Part shown: piece by piece, positions 44,001-54,890 of the stretch | Layout: every line of letters starts with the position of its first letter | Position numbering within the stretch: position 1 is the first letter of the stretch | Source of the DNA: Lutjanus erythropterus | Taxonomy: Eukaryota; Chordata; Actinopteri; Lutjaniformes; Lutjanidae | Direction: 5' to 3' | Assembly: GCA_020091685.1 (NCBI GenBank) | Contig: CM034602.1 | Location: 902,051-966,050 of the forward strand | Length of the DNA: 64,000 bases | Position numbers and translations under genes: made by a program | The notes under the pieces: generated by a model | What the model saw: the letters and a program-made list of their open reading frames with translations, nothing else | Databases searched by the model: none | Told to the model about the DNA's origin: nothing

Positions 44001-44521
44001 CACTGAGCCTGAACTCCACGCATAGTAAAGAAAAAATGAAGTGTCAGCTTTCCAAAATCCCCAAAACACCATCAGCATCACTGTGGTGTGACATCCAGGT
44101 TGGACTGGATGGTTTTACGCACCGCCGCTCCAGTTGCACACTTTACGCACGGCTATTATTTTTCTCATTTTATATTTCACACCTTTAAAAGGTGATAAAG
44201 TGAATATAATCCATAAGATGCAAAGTCAAAAAACATCTGATACGCCACCTGTAGCTGTGATCGTCCGGTCCGTTAGATTTGGCACAGTGTGCGCAGCGCT
44301 CTCCAAAATAACGATCTTTAAAAGTCGAGACAAACTCCAGCAGCACTTGTACAAAGAACAACTTGACTTGCTTGAAAAGCTGAGAATGATCACCAGGTTT
44401 CACAGGAAGTTGCAGTCTGAGGCTGATCAGCTAAAGTATCGATCAATCAGAAGTTGTTGTCAGCAGCAGAATTCAACGATTTTCTGTTAAAATGCAGAAA
44501 CGGTTCAGTTTAAATTCTGGT
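41003..44521. other. long intergenic region and rxfp3-like 3' flank
   Basis: No coding exon is recognised in 3.5 kb. The middle (42,200-43,400) is very AT-rich. A minus-strand AATAAA at 43,813-43,818 is a candidate polyadenylation signal for the rxfp3-like gene, about 700 bp past its stop. An open frame at 44,134-44,490 on the plus strand has no family signature. Confidence 0.5.
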
Positions 44522-45685
44522 TCACCTCTGCAGCGCGTCCGTGTCGCAGTGCTCCGTCAGCACCGACAGTCTGCAGTTCTCCGTCTCCACGTTGTTCAGC
44601 GGGATGACGATCTGCGAGTCATCCGGCTCCGCGCGCACCGTTCCGGAGAACGGCCGCAGCGGGCACGTGTTGGTCCCGGTGGGCGAGGAGATCCTCCAGA
44701 ACAGATCCTTCATCTTCTTCCGGAACTCGCGGCGCATGAGGCAGTACAGCACCGGGTTCAGGCAGCTGTTGGTGTGCGCCAGGCACACGGTCACTGGGTG
44801 CACGTAGGTGTGCACCATATAGTACGTCTTGTCCCAGTTGACCACGTTGAATTTGACCAGGACGCCCCAGAAGGTGATGGCGTGGTTGGGCATCCAGCAG
44901 ATGAAGAAGGAGAGGACGACGATGGTGACGGAGCGCGTCACCCGGGACCTGCGCTTCACCTGGTTGTTGTTCATGCTGCGCAGGCGGACGAAGCGCAGCA
45001 GCAGGAGGTAGCACACGGTAACGATCAGCATGGGGAACACGAAGGCCACCAGGATCTTCTGGAGGTGGTACAGCGCCAGCCACGACTGGCCGTCCGGGAA
45101 GCCGAGCAGGCACAGCCGCTCCCCGGCCACGTTCCTCACCGTGGAGAACACCGCGGTGGGCAGAGAGGCCACAGTGGCGGACACCCACAGCCCGGCGATC
45201 ACCCAGCGCACCGGGCACACGCGCCTCCGGGTGCGGTCCTTCAGCGCCGAGGCCACCGACCAGTAACGGGTGACGCTCATGGCGGTGAGGAAGAAGACGC
45301 TGGCGTACATGTTCATCACCGTCACGGACAGGATGATCTTACACATGGCGTTTCCAAACGGCCAGCTGAAGTCCAGCGCCGTGTCCACCGCCCAGAACGG
45401 CAGCGTCAGCACGAACTGGAAGTCTGTCACGGCCAGGTTGAGGATGAACAGGTTGATGCTGGAGCGCTTCTTCCTGCCGCGGCGCACTTTCATCAAGAAG
45501 AAGACCAGCAGGTTTCCGACCAGCCCGGCGGCGCACACCACCGAGTACACGATGGAGATGAGAATGCGCAGCGTTGGGGAGCCGTCCGCCGACACGTCGA
45601 TGTCCTCCAGGCTGCTGAAGCGGTCCTGCCCCGCAGCGGACCGGTTCCAGGTGGAGGAGGTGTTGTGGTGCCACAGCTCCGCCAT
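44522..45685 (-). CDS. rxfp3: relaxin-3 receptor-like class A GPCR, intronless
   Basis: A single exon encodes 387 aa, starting at MAELWHHNTSSTWNRS with two N-glycosylation sites (N8, N14) in the extracellular N terminus. Seven hydrophobic helices follow, with TM1 at about 41-65. The strongest family signature is NLAVTDFQFVLTLPFWAV in TM2 and MNMYASVFFLTAMSVTRY in TM3; the usual DRY is TRY (139-141), as in RXFP3. C115 and C192 should form the conserved disulfide. TM6 has CWMPNH and TM7 has NSCLNPVLY. The tail is about 65 aa. From family knowledge it is a plasma-membrane Gi/o-coupled receptor for relaxin-3/INSL5-type peptides. Teleosts have several rxfp3 paralogues and I cannot say which this is. 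The coding region is GC- and CpG-rich compared with its surroundings. Closest alternative: rxfp4. Confidence 0.9.
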   Translation of the reverse strand: MAELWHHNTSSTWNRSAAGQDRFSSLEDIDVSADGSPTLRILISIVYSVVCAAGLVGNLLVFFLMKVRRGRKKRSSINLFILNLAVTDFQFVLTLPFWAVDTALDFSWPFGNAMCKIILSVTVMNMYASVFFLTAMSVTRYWSVASALKDRTRRRVCPVRWVIAGLWVSATVASLPTAVFSTVRNVAGERLCLLGFPDGQSWLALYHLQKILVAFVFPMLIVTVCYLLLLRFVRLRSMNNNQVKRRSRVTRSVTIVVLSFFICWMPNHAITFWGVLVKFNVVNWDKTYYMVHTYVHPVTVCLAHTNSCLNPVLYCLMRREFRKKMKDLFWRISSPTGTNTCPLRPFSGTVRAEPDDSQIVIPLNNVETENCRLSVLTEHCDTDALQR

Positions 45686-47644
45686 CCTGTGCGGTAACAG
45701 AGCCGAGCTCTGCAGGGCGCATCACCTCCTGCGCTCCTGGAGAGAAGAAGCTTCCAGCGCAGCACAGTCCGCGCAGATCATGTTCCCCACTCGGAGTGTT
45801 CTCTGTCCTGGACTCTGTGCAACTGCCTCGGTTCACTACTGAGCCCTGTGCGCGCGCAGCTCACTTTATGAGCTGCTGGTGCATGAGGAGGCGCGTGCCC
45901 GACCCGGGATTTTTCCCGTTGTGTCAAGATGAAATGACAGAAGAGGACACGAGCCGAGGGACTGACGGCCAAGGGCCGAACCCAGAGATTTCAGGGCCTG
46001 AAGGGGACTTCATAGGTCCCCTCCACCCTCCACCCTCCACCCACACCTGCTGCCGTGTGTCCAACAGCAACCTGCTCCAAAACATAAACCTGCAGATCAA
46101 ACTGTGTCTGAATGTTATGTGTTCAGATGTGTTGAGAATGACTTCAGCAGAAGAAAACAACTGGAGCTCAGCTCCTGTGTTTTTATGATATGAGAAGGAT
46201 CCAAAAAACTCAAAATGTGCGCATGAAATCATCAAAACTCAGATTTAATTATTTAACACAGCAGCTAAACATGTTTCATCTGTCATCTTAAACTGCACAT
46301 GAGTGGAAAAACAAGGAAAAACAGAAATAACAGATGTGTAAAAAATCTAATGTTAAATTAGGGATTTATTTGTAAAATATATAAACTGCTCAAAGACTGA
46401 AGCATAAGATATTCTTCCAAATAAAATCAACAAATTACTTGAAGAATGGGTGAGAGAGGAATTACAAATATATTCACAGATGATTATTTCATAGACTCAT
46501 TTAAAATATTAGTAACTAAATTCATTATAGGCATGTTTAAATGTTTAGTAATTAAGGATAATTAAAAAAGTGAGCTCTATAAAAATTCAGGGTTCTGGAT
46601 TTTGTAGCTGACTGTCTCGTCACTTGATGAACACCTGGAAACTAACAGTCACAGAGATCCAAGAGATGGAAACAATCATTTATAAGTTGAGAAACAGAGA
46701 AGAGGAATCTGAAATAAACGGGAGAAAATGTGTAAAAACAGTAAAACTGACTCTTTGTTCTTAATCTTTCCTTCATTTCTTTTGTCCTGTCTGTAAGAAA
46801 AATATATATGAATGTGGCAGAATTAATGAAACAAGTGACAAATCTGATAACTTGTGATTAAAAAATGTGCAATAAAGTGTAAAAAAAAAAAAAAAAGACT
46901 GTTGGACAGAAAGTTCAGCAAAACTTGAAATTAAAACTAAATATAGCTGAGATTTCACTGACGATGTAAAACAGTGTCGTACATCAACAGCGTTAACTCA
47001 GGAAGTGAATAAGTGAATTAGTTACCCGACGCAGGTTGAGTCGGTTCATGAATCTGCACAGAGTCCAGCAGCCAGATGGCCCGCGGCAGTATTTTTCCCA
47101 TCATCCTCCTCTTTGATCCAGCTGTTTGTGTCAGCAGGGCTCCAGTGATCCTCGTCCACAGCTTCAGCTCTGCAGGGGAAACTGGCCCATGAGCGTCTGA
47201 GCGTCAGGATCGACAGGCAGAAAGTCCAGTTTTTAAACTTGAATCCAAAATGTGTCAGTAACACAAACAGACAGGATGAACCACCAGAGTCATCAGGACG
47301 CTCCTCACTGGAAGACAAGTATCTTTATTCTTTATTACACTCATTCTTATTTTTGAATCATCTTTTCCTCCTTCATGAGGCAAAAACTAAACCTAAAATC
47401 TAATGCATCAGTAGAAGAGAATAAAAGAACAGCCTCCACCAAACTACATTTAAATATGTCTCAGTTTATTCACCATGTTTATCTTAAAATTACAGAGTCA
47501 AGGATCATGTTGACTTTAGTCTGCGTGTCCAGTTTAAAGTTTGTTGGTATAAAATCCAGTCATATTTGACCTTTGACCTTTGACCAGCAGCATCGTGACA
47601 AAATGTGCAAACAGTTGAACAGAATGTTCTGTATATATGATGCT
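45686..47644. other. rxfp3-like upstream region and intergenic DNA
   Basis: The first 200 bp are GC-rich and are the likely promoter and 5' UTR of the receptor gene. From about 46,200 the sequence is AT-rich. A minus-strand frame at 47,046-47,318 shows no family signature. No gene called. Confidence 0.45.
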
Positions 47645-47646
47645 TT

Positions 47647-47677
<31 letters not shown>

Positions 47678-47680
47678 TTA
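47645..47680 (+). repeat. (TTTA)n microsatellite
   Basis: About nine tetranucleotide units. Confidence 0.9.
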
Positions 47681-48047
47681 TTTCTGTGATTTAAATTCTG
47701 CACAGTTTAAACTGAAGAGAGTAAAGTTGTTTCTGTTTATATATTTAAACTCTCATATGTCAGAATATTGTTCTCATTTATTCTGCCTTTTTCAACAAAC
47801 CTGAAAAAAAGACAGCTGTGTCAACACGACACATTTATTCATGATGTGGAGTTTTCTCCTTGTATCTCTGTTTGGTTTCCACTTGTTCTGGCTCATTCTA
47901 CAAAATTGATCTAAATTGATCTAATAACCACCTTAATTAATTATATTTGATAAATAAATACTGTTCTGCAAACTGTTGGTTAGTTTGTGTGTTTGCAGCT
48001 CAGAGCTGAGTGTGACCAGGTGAGAGTCATAAACTGTGGTAAAGACC

Positions 48048-48088
48048 TGACAGGGACACACACATTCTGAGTGTGTGTGTCCCTGTCA
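48048..48088. repeat. perfect 17-bp inverted repeat with 7-nt loop
   Basis: TGACAGGGACACACACA at 48048-48064 is the exact reverse complement of 48072-48088, with TTCTGAG between. The flanks do not extend the pairing. Confidence 0.85.
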
Positions 48089-48793
48089 AAACAACACTGC
48101 TACTGAATAACATCAGCATGTCCAACATGTCTTATTCAGAAAACGGTACAATCAGAATAAAGTCAGATTGTAAAAATGTCATTTCTTATAATGTAAAAAG
48201 TGTGTAAAAGCACACGCCTCATGATGAACACATGACAAACACTCAGCGTAGGACAGACGTGTGCAGATAAAGGTCCTATGAACATTTTTTCTTGGAGGGG
48301 AAGGTTTACACCCAGAACATGACACGGTGGTATGACAATAAATGTTCATGGGAGAATTATCTGCAGACTTTTTCCTCATTGTCATAAATGTGCGTTCTTT
48401 GATGCACTACAACACAAAAGATGTAATTGATAAGTTATCCTCCAGATTTATCAGGATTTACATTAGCCTCTGTTATGTATGGTGAAATATCAAAAAGCAC
48501 ACCACACGTCATGTTTACACATTTCAGTCTCTTAATGACATTTAGTCTGGTGCATTTTAATACTTCTGTTGTTGTTTGTTTCCCAAAGTAAGTTGAAGGG
48601 TTAAAGAACCAGAGTGAACCTGCACTTCAACAAGCACCAGGAAGGAGAGATTCAAACTGAACGTTTCAGTTTTACAAGAGAAAACACTCATTTTCCAATT
48701 CATTTATTTTTCATTTTAAAATGACACACCGACTCTCCCTGAGTTATTTACATTTTCATAGATTCTGGATTCTTTTTTAATGAGGGAGGAGGA
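48089..48793. other. intergenic, nothing recognised
   Basis: AT-rich sequence without a recognised exon or repeat. Confidence 0.5.
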
Positions 48794-48842
48794 GACAACA
48801 ACAACAACAACGACAACAACAACAACAACACCAACACCAACA

Positions 48843-48901
<59 letters not shown>
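48794..48901 (+). repeat. compound (CAA)n-(CA)n microsatellite
   Basis: Interrupted CAA units (48,794-48,840) run into about 28 CA units (48,844-48,900). Confidence 0.9.
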
Positions 48902-48903
<2 letters not shown>

Positions 48904-49277
48904 GATGTCACACACTCTAACGTGGACAGGAGGAGGTGAGGATCAAACTACCAGACCTGTGATCAGTGGACAACCTGAGCTGCAGACGGTGTGATTAGTG
49001 ACTCGCGGCTCCACTTTAAGTCACAGAGAGTCATTAACTGAGCAAACACACAAACTGCACAGAGACATAAAAAATGCATTCATGTGAACATGAGAAAACA
49101 TGAGTTACTTGTTAAGGCAGCCTCAGGGCGCACAAACATCTGAACCTGCTCGTCTTTAATTGATCAGCTTCACACAGGAGGAGACGTGAGACTCAAACCA
49201 GCAGTGGACTGTGATTTAAAGCTCCACTGTGTCAGATTCAGGTTCATTTAAAGGCAGGTTATGGCAGAAAGTATTTT

Positions 49278-49360
49278 TTAGGGCTGCAACTAATGATTCT
49301 TTCCATTGTCCATGAATCTGTTGATTATTTTCTCAATTAATCTATTAATTCATTTTGTCA
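49278..49360 (+). repeat. truncated dispersed fish repeat
   Basis: TTTAGGGCTGCAACTAATGA followed by TTGATTATTTTCTCAATTAAT is the 5' end of the same family as 18,190-18,485; the rest is missing. Confidence 0.65.
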
Positions 49361-49682
49361 CAATCTTTCCAAGTCTTCCTTTTACTTTTCAAGTCTTTCT
49401 TATAAGCTGCATCTGGTCTGTACCGGAGTGTTCCAACCTTCAACAGTCCTGCAGGATGAAATCCATCAGAGAAGAAGAAACTTATGAAAATATTCAACAC
49501 CTTTAAAAACAGATTTTACAAAGTCGACAGGGTCATGTGGTCAGATCAAAAACTGATGGAGGTGCAAAAATTATTACAGTGAAATTATTTTGTGGGTTTT
49601 TAATTCCCCAACAACAATAAATGAAGAAAACTGCTTTAATTGTGATTTTTTTCTAATTAAATGCAGAAGAGAAACATATTAG

Positions 49683-49720
49683 TCTCTCTCTCTCTCTCGC
49701 TCTCTCTGTCTCTCTCTGTC

Positions 49721-49761
<41 letters not shown>

Positions 49762-49770
49762 CTCTCTGTC

Positions 49771-49811
<41 letters not shown>

Positions 49812-49820
49812 CTCTCTGTC

Positions 49821-49861
<41 letters not shown>

Positions 49862-49870
49862 CTCTCTGTC

Positions 49871-49911
<41 letters not shown>

Positions 49912-49920
49912 CTCTCTGTC

Positions 49921-49961
<41 letters not shown>

Positions 49962-49970
49962 CTCTCTGTC

Positions 49971-50011
<41 letters not shown>

Positions 50012-50020
50012 CTCTCTGTC

Positions 50021-50061
<41 letters not shown>

Positions 50062-50070
50062 CTCTCTGTC

Positions 50071-50111
<41 letters not shown>

Positions 50112-50120
50112 CTCTCTGTC

Positions 50121-50161
<41 letters not shown>

Positions 50162-50170
50162 CTCTCTGTC

Positions 50171-50211
<41 letters not shown>

Positions 50212-50220
50212 CTCTCTGTC

Positions 50221-50261
<41 letters not shown>

Positions 50262-50270
50262 CTCTCTGTC

Positions 50271-50311
<41 letters not shown>

Positions 50312-50320
50312 CTCTCTGTC

Positions 50321-50361
<41 letters not shown>

Positions 50362-50370
50362 CTCTCTGTC

Positions 50371-50411
<41 letters not shown>

Positions 50412-50420
50412 CTCTCTGTC

Positions 50421-50461
<41 letters not shown>

Positions 50462-50470
50462 CTCTCTGTC

Positions 50471-50511
<41 letters not shown>

Positions 50512-50520
50512 CTCTCTGTC

Positions 50521-50561
<41 letters not shown>

Positions 50562-50570
50562 CTCTCTGTC

Positions 50571-50611
<41 letters not shown>

Positions 50612-50620
50612 CTCTCTGTC

Positions 50621-50661
<41 letters not shown>

Positions 50662-50670
50662 CTCTCTGTC

Positions 50671-50711
<41 letters not shown>

Positions 50712-50720
50712 CTCTCTGTC

Positions 50721-50761
<41 letters not shown>

Positions 50762-50770
50762 CTCTCTGTC

Positions 50771-50811
<41 letters not shown>

Positions 50812-50820
50812 CTCTCTGTC

Positions 50821-50861
<41 letters not shown>

Positions 50862-50870
50862 CTCTCTGTC

Positions 50871-50911
<41 letters not shown>

Positions 50912-50920
50912 CTCTCTGTC

Positions 50921-50961
<41 letters not shown>

Positions 50962-50970
50962 CTCTCTGTC

Positions 50971-51011
<41 letters not shown>

Positions 51012-51020
51012 CTCTCTGTC

Positions 51021-51061
<41 letters not shown>

Positions 51062-51070
51062 CTCTCTGTC

Positions 51071-51111
<41 letters not shown>

Positions 51112-51120
51112 CTCTCTGTC

Positions 51121-51161
<41 letters not shown>

Positions 51162-51170
51162 CTCTCTGTC

Positions 51171-51211
<41 letters not shown>

Positions 51212-51220
51212 CTCTCTGTC

Positions 51221-51261
<41 letters not shown>

Positions 51262-51270
51262 CTCTCTGTC

Positions 51271-51311
<41 letters not shown>

Positions 51312-51320
51312 CTCTCTGTC

Positions 51321-51361
<41 letters not shown>

Positions 51362-51370
51362 CTCTCTGTC

Positions 51371-51411
<41 letters not shown>

Positions 51412-51420
51412 CTCTCTGTC

Positions 51421-51461
<41 letters not shown>

Positions 51462-51470
51462 CTCTCTGTC

Positions 51471-51511
<41 letters not shown>

Positions 51512-51520
51512 CTCTCTGTC

Positions 51521-51561
<41 letters not shown>

Positions 51562-51570
51562 CTCTCTGTC

Positions 51571-51611
<41 letters not shown>

Positions 51612-51620
51612 CTCTCTGTC

Positions 51621-51661
<41 letters not shown>

Positions 51662-51670
51662 CTCTCTGTC

Positions 51671-51711
<41 letters not shown>

Positions 51712-51720
51712 CTCTCTGTC

Positions 51721-51761
<41 letters not shown>

Positions 51762-51770
51762 CTCTCTGTC

Positions 51771-51811
<41 letters not shown>

Positions 51812-51820
51812 CTCTCTGTC

Positions 51821-51861
<41 letters not shown>

Positions 51862-51870
51862 CTCTCTGTC

Positions 51871-51911
<41 letters not shown>

Positions 51912-51920
51912 CTCTCTGTC

Positions 51921-51961
<41 letters not shown>

Positions 51962-51970
51962 CTCTCTGTC

Positions 51971-52011
<41 letters not shown>

Positions 52012-52020
52012 CTCTCTGTC

Positions 52021-52061
<41 letters not shown>

Positions 52062-52070
52062 CTCTCTGTC

Positions 52071-52111
<41 letters not shown>

Positions 52112-52120
52112 CTCTCTGTC

Positions 52121-52161
<41 letters not shown>

Positions 52162-52170
52162 CTCTCTGTC

Positions 52171-52211
<41 letters not shown>

Positions 52212-52220
52212 CTCTCTGTC

Positions 52221-52261
<41 letters not shown>

Positions 52262-52270
52262 CTCTCTGTC

Positions 52271-52311
<41 letters not shown>

Positions 52312-52320
52312 CTCTCTGTC

Positions 52321-52361
<41 letters not shown>

Positions 52362-52370
52362 CTCTCTGTC

Positions 52371-52411
<41 letters not shown>

Positions 52412-52420
52412 CTCTCTGTC

Positions 52421-52461
<41 letters not shown>

Positions 52462-52470
52462 CTCTCTGTC

Positions 52471-52511
<41 letters not shown>

Positions 52512-52520
52512 CTCTCTGTC

Positions 52521-52578
<58 letters not shown>
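49683..52578. repeat. 50-bp CT-rich tandem array, 56 units
   Basis: The unit is five 10-bp blocks: TCTCTCTCGC, TCTCTCTGTC twice, then TCTCTCTCTC twice. The GC-containing block recurs every 50 bp from 49,751 to 52,501, giving 56 copies that look identical, preceded by a variant unit at 49,691 with an extra TGTC block. It ends in pure (CT)n before GTGTTTTTC. Every strand and frame is open because the sequence contains no stop codon, which explains Arg/Glu- and Ser/Leu-rich phantom frames of about 980 codons. It is a higher-order satellite grown from a dinucleotide repeat. Confidence 0.95.
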
Positions 52579-52581
<3 letters not shown>

Positions 52582-53827
52582 TTTTTCTTGCACTTTTCTT
52601 CACTTAATATCATCTTTCCACTTCAAACTGAGAGTCTGAAAGTTTTTTTCGATTCACACTTTTTCGTGGCTTGTTTTGACCCAAATGGGGGGCGTGGCCA
52701 TTGTGAGGACAGGAAGGTGACGTCCGCCTGCTCTCATGTATTTGAGGAGGACTTGATTACAGTGATGAGATGCAGATGGTGGTTCTGCCCCGAGTCCAGA
52801 GCACCTGCAAACAATCACACACAGCGACACACAGGCAGATGGAACAAGGAGTTGATTTATTGGAGAATTTACAGGGAAAATGGTTTATGAAGGAATTAAG
52901 TTAGTGTTTGAAAAGAACATTAATCCCACAGTAAGTCTGCACAACATTCTTAGATAATATTTTGATTCAACTTGAATCCGACGTGTTAAAACTTCTTGAC
53001 TTCTGTTTGAAGATGAGTTTGAGTTCAACTCTTTGAAGCTAAACTTTTTAACTTTAGTATCATTTGTGCACAGTGGCGTCTTACCAGCCTTGTATCTGAC
53101 AGCAGTTTATTTGATTTCCAGTGATGTGTTTTTCTCTCTTTTTTTTTTCATCAGTAAATGGCTGCAGAGTTTGTCTCTCTGCCCGGAGGCGTCTTTACAT
53201 CTCAGTCAGCTGTGAGCTGCAGACTGGTCAGAGGAAATGACTTCACAGTGGGAGCTGTCAGGTGTCTCTGCTTCAGATGATAGAACATTTTCTTTCTTTC
53301 TTGATATGTTGCATCTGTCTACAATTCGGAGCCAAATGATTCCACCAAATGATAGAAATTTAGTCAAAGAGTCATCACACACAAACTGTCTCAAGATCAG
53401 ACAACTTTATTATCTGTCACAAAACAACAGACACAAAGAATTGAACTAAAACTGTTAAAACTACAAGAGACAAGAACTTTGTTAAACAGGACAGACAGCA
53501 GAGTGACACTGCAGAGGGAATAACAGATTTTTTGTCCAGTAGGACTTTGTAGAGTTGACCTGAGGCAGTAACCAGGTGGATTGGTGGAGGAGGTGAGAGG
53601 GGTCCTGTCTGATCAGAGATCAGATCCTGATTACCTAGTTCAGACCACCAACCAGTTATTTTGGTGGCCTGATGTTCTACAGGTTCCAACTTGTTCTCCC
53701 CCATAGGGAGCTTTGATTGACAGAGTTCTGATTGTGTGATGAATCCTGTCTGGAGCCATTTATTTCTGACATGAACAGACAAAAACTGATGAAACTTTTA
53801 GTATTGAGAACTTTGTATTTTAAACTA
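52579..53827. other. intergenic, nothing recognised
   Basis: No gene signature on either strand. The segment LITVMRC near 52,760 coincides with calml4 exon 3 but the flanking residues do not match. Confidence 0.5.
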
Positions 53828-53945
53828 GTGTTTGTCAGTCCTGGTCCTCAGGGTCCACTGCCCCGCATGTTTCCCTGCTCCAACACACCTGATTCAAATG
53901 ATAGGATGCCTTTACACTTCCTGATGAAAACCTGGTGAAGTTCCC
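53828..53945 (+). mobile_element. hAT-like MITE fragment
   Basis: GTCAGTCCTGGTCCTCAGGG, then CTGCTCCAACACACCTGATT and CAAATGATAGG, are the left part of a very common fish repeat; the right end is missing. Confidence 0.55.
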
Positions 53946-54809
53946 TCTCAGGTGACCTTCAGGTGACTGTCTTATAGGCTGCAGTCCACCACAAAAACAC
54001 AGAGGCTCCAAACCGAGGCGGACAAAAGCCTCATAATTCAGCCCTTTTCAGGATTTCATATTGATTAGCTTGGCTGGTTGTTGGTAAGTGCTCATCTGAT
54101 CAACTTCACACTAAACTTCCTTGGGTCCTCAGCAATGCACCTGACAGGAGGAACCGTTCTGAATACACACAACTCACAGTCATACACACAAACATAAAGA
54201 CAGATTTCCTTTATTGTTAGGTGATGCTGCTACAGCGCCACCTAAAGACCAGATTGCACGTGTTCACTTTGACATCACCTCTGTACATGTGAACCAAATA
54301 TGGCTGCAACAGCAGCAGGCCATGATTTATATGAGTAGATTCATATGAACCCACAGAATCCAGGAGAAAAAGTTTTTTGTTTTGTTTTTTCCTGAGACAA
54401 CTCAAAGGTTTTAGGCCAAAATGTAAAATTGTGACCAGTTTGCACAGTGCACTTCCTTGTGTCCTCAGCAATACAGAGCAAAGTTGACTGGATAGAGAGA
54501 AAATCAAAGGACAGACAGACAGACAGAGATTTCTTGGTTTATAGATCTGGCTCTTTGTACACAGACTCATTTAGTGAGTGAGGAGCCGGTGAGAGGTCAT
54601 GTCCTTTTTGCTGCATCTTTCTGGTTGGTTGTGGTTCACAGAAGTGACTTGTGTGTACGGGAGCACTGGTAGCAGGCCTGCTGGGATTAGAGTTTTGTGT
54701 TTTCCATGCTCACAGAAGTCTGTTCACTCCACTGCTGCCTTCACAGTGTTTGCTTTTTCTGGGTCAAACCTGTGAGTTCACTCAGGGTACAACATCTTCT
54801 GAGACGTCT
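53946..54809. other. intergenic, possible repeat at 54,100-54,540
   Basis: ACAGCGCCACCTAAAGACC with downstream GCACGTGTTCACTTTGACAT resembles a fish interspersed repeat. CTTCCTTG(G/T)GTCCTCAGCAAT occurs twice (about 54,117 and 54,452). No gene seen. Confidence 0.35.
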
Positions 54810-54817
54810 TTATAAAG

Positions 54818-54882
54818 CAGTGTTTCTCAATTCCGGTCCTCAGGCCCCCCTGAGCTCTGAGGACCGGAATTGAGAAACACTG
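54818..54882. mobile_element. 65-bp hAT-like palindrome with 8-bp target duplication
   Basis: Positions 54818-54843 and 54857-54882 are perfect 26-bp inverted repeats starting CAGTGTTTCTCAATTCC, with only 13 bp between. TTATAAAG (54810-54817) and TTATAAGG (54883-54890) flank it, an 8-bp duplication with one mismatch. These are hAT features: this is a nearly bare pair of termini. Confidence 0.85.
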
Positions 54883-54890
54883 TTATAAGG

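Noticed and set aside
44134-44490. A 118-codon frame next to the receptor gene
   Set aside because: No recognisable domain; it lies in the receptor's probable 3' UTR on the opposite strand.
44492-45697. A 401-codon plus-strand frame across the GPCR gene
   Set aside because: It is antisense to the rxfp3-like exon, is His/Gln/Arg-rich through codon complement and has no family signature.
47046-47318. A 90-codon minus-strand frame
   Set aside because: No family signature, no splice sites I could pair, and no neighbouring exon.
49691-52550. Regular repeat spacing that might suggest a CRISPR-like array
   Set aside because: There are no spacers; the units are contiguous and low-complexity in a vertebrate genome.
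49653-52639. Open frames of about 975-990 codons on both strands, Arg/Glu-rich or Ser/Leu-rich
   Set aside because: They are phantom frames of the stop-free 50-bp CT array; several frames are open at once and the protein period is just the DNA period.
52741-52780. LITVMRC identical to part of calml4 exon 3
   Set aside because: The match is seven residues with unrelated flanks and differing DNA; treated as chance.
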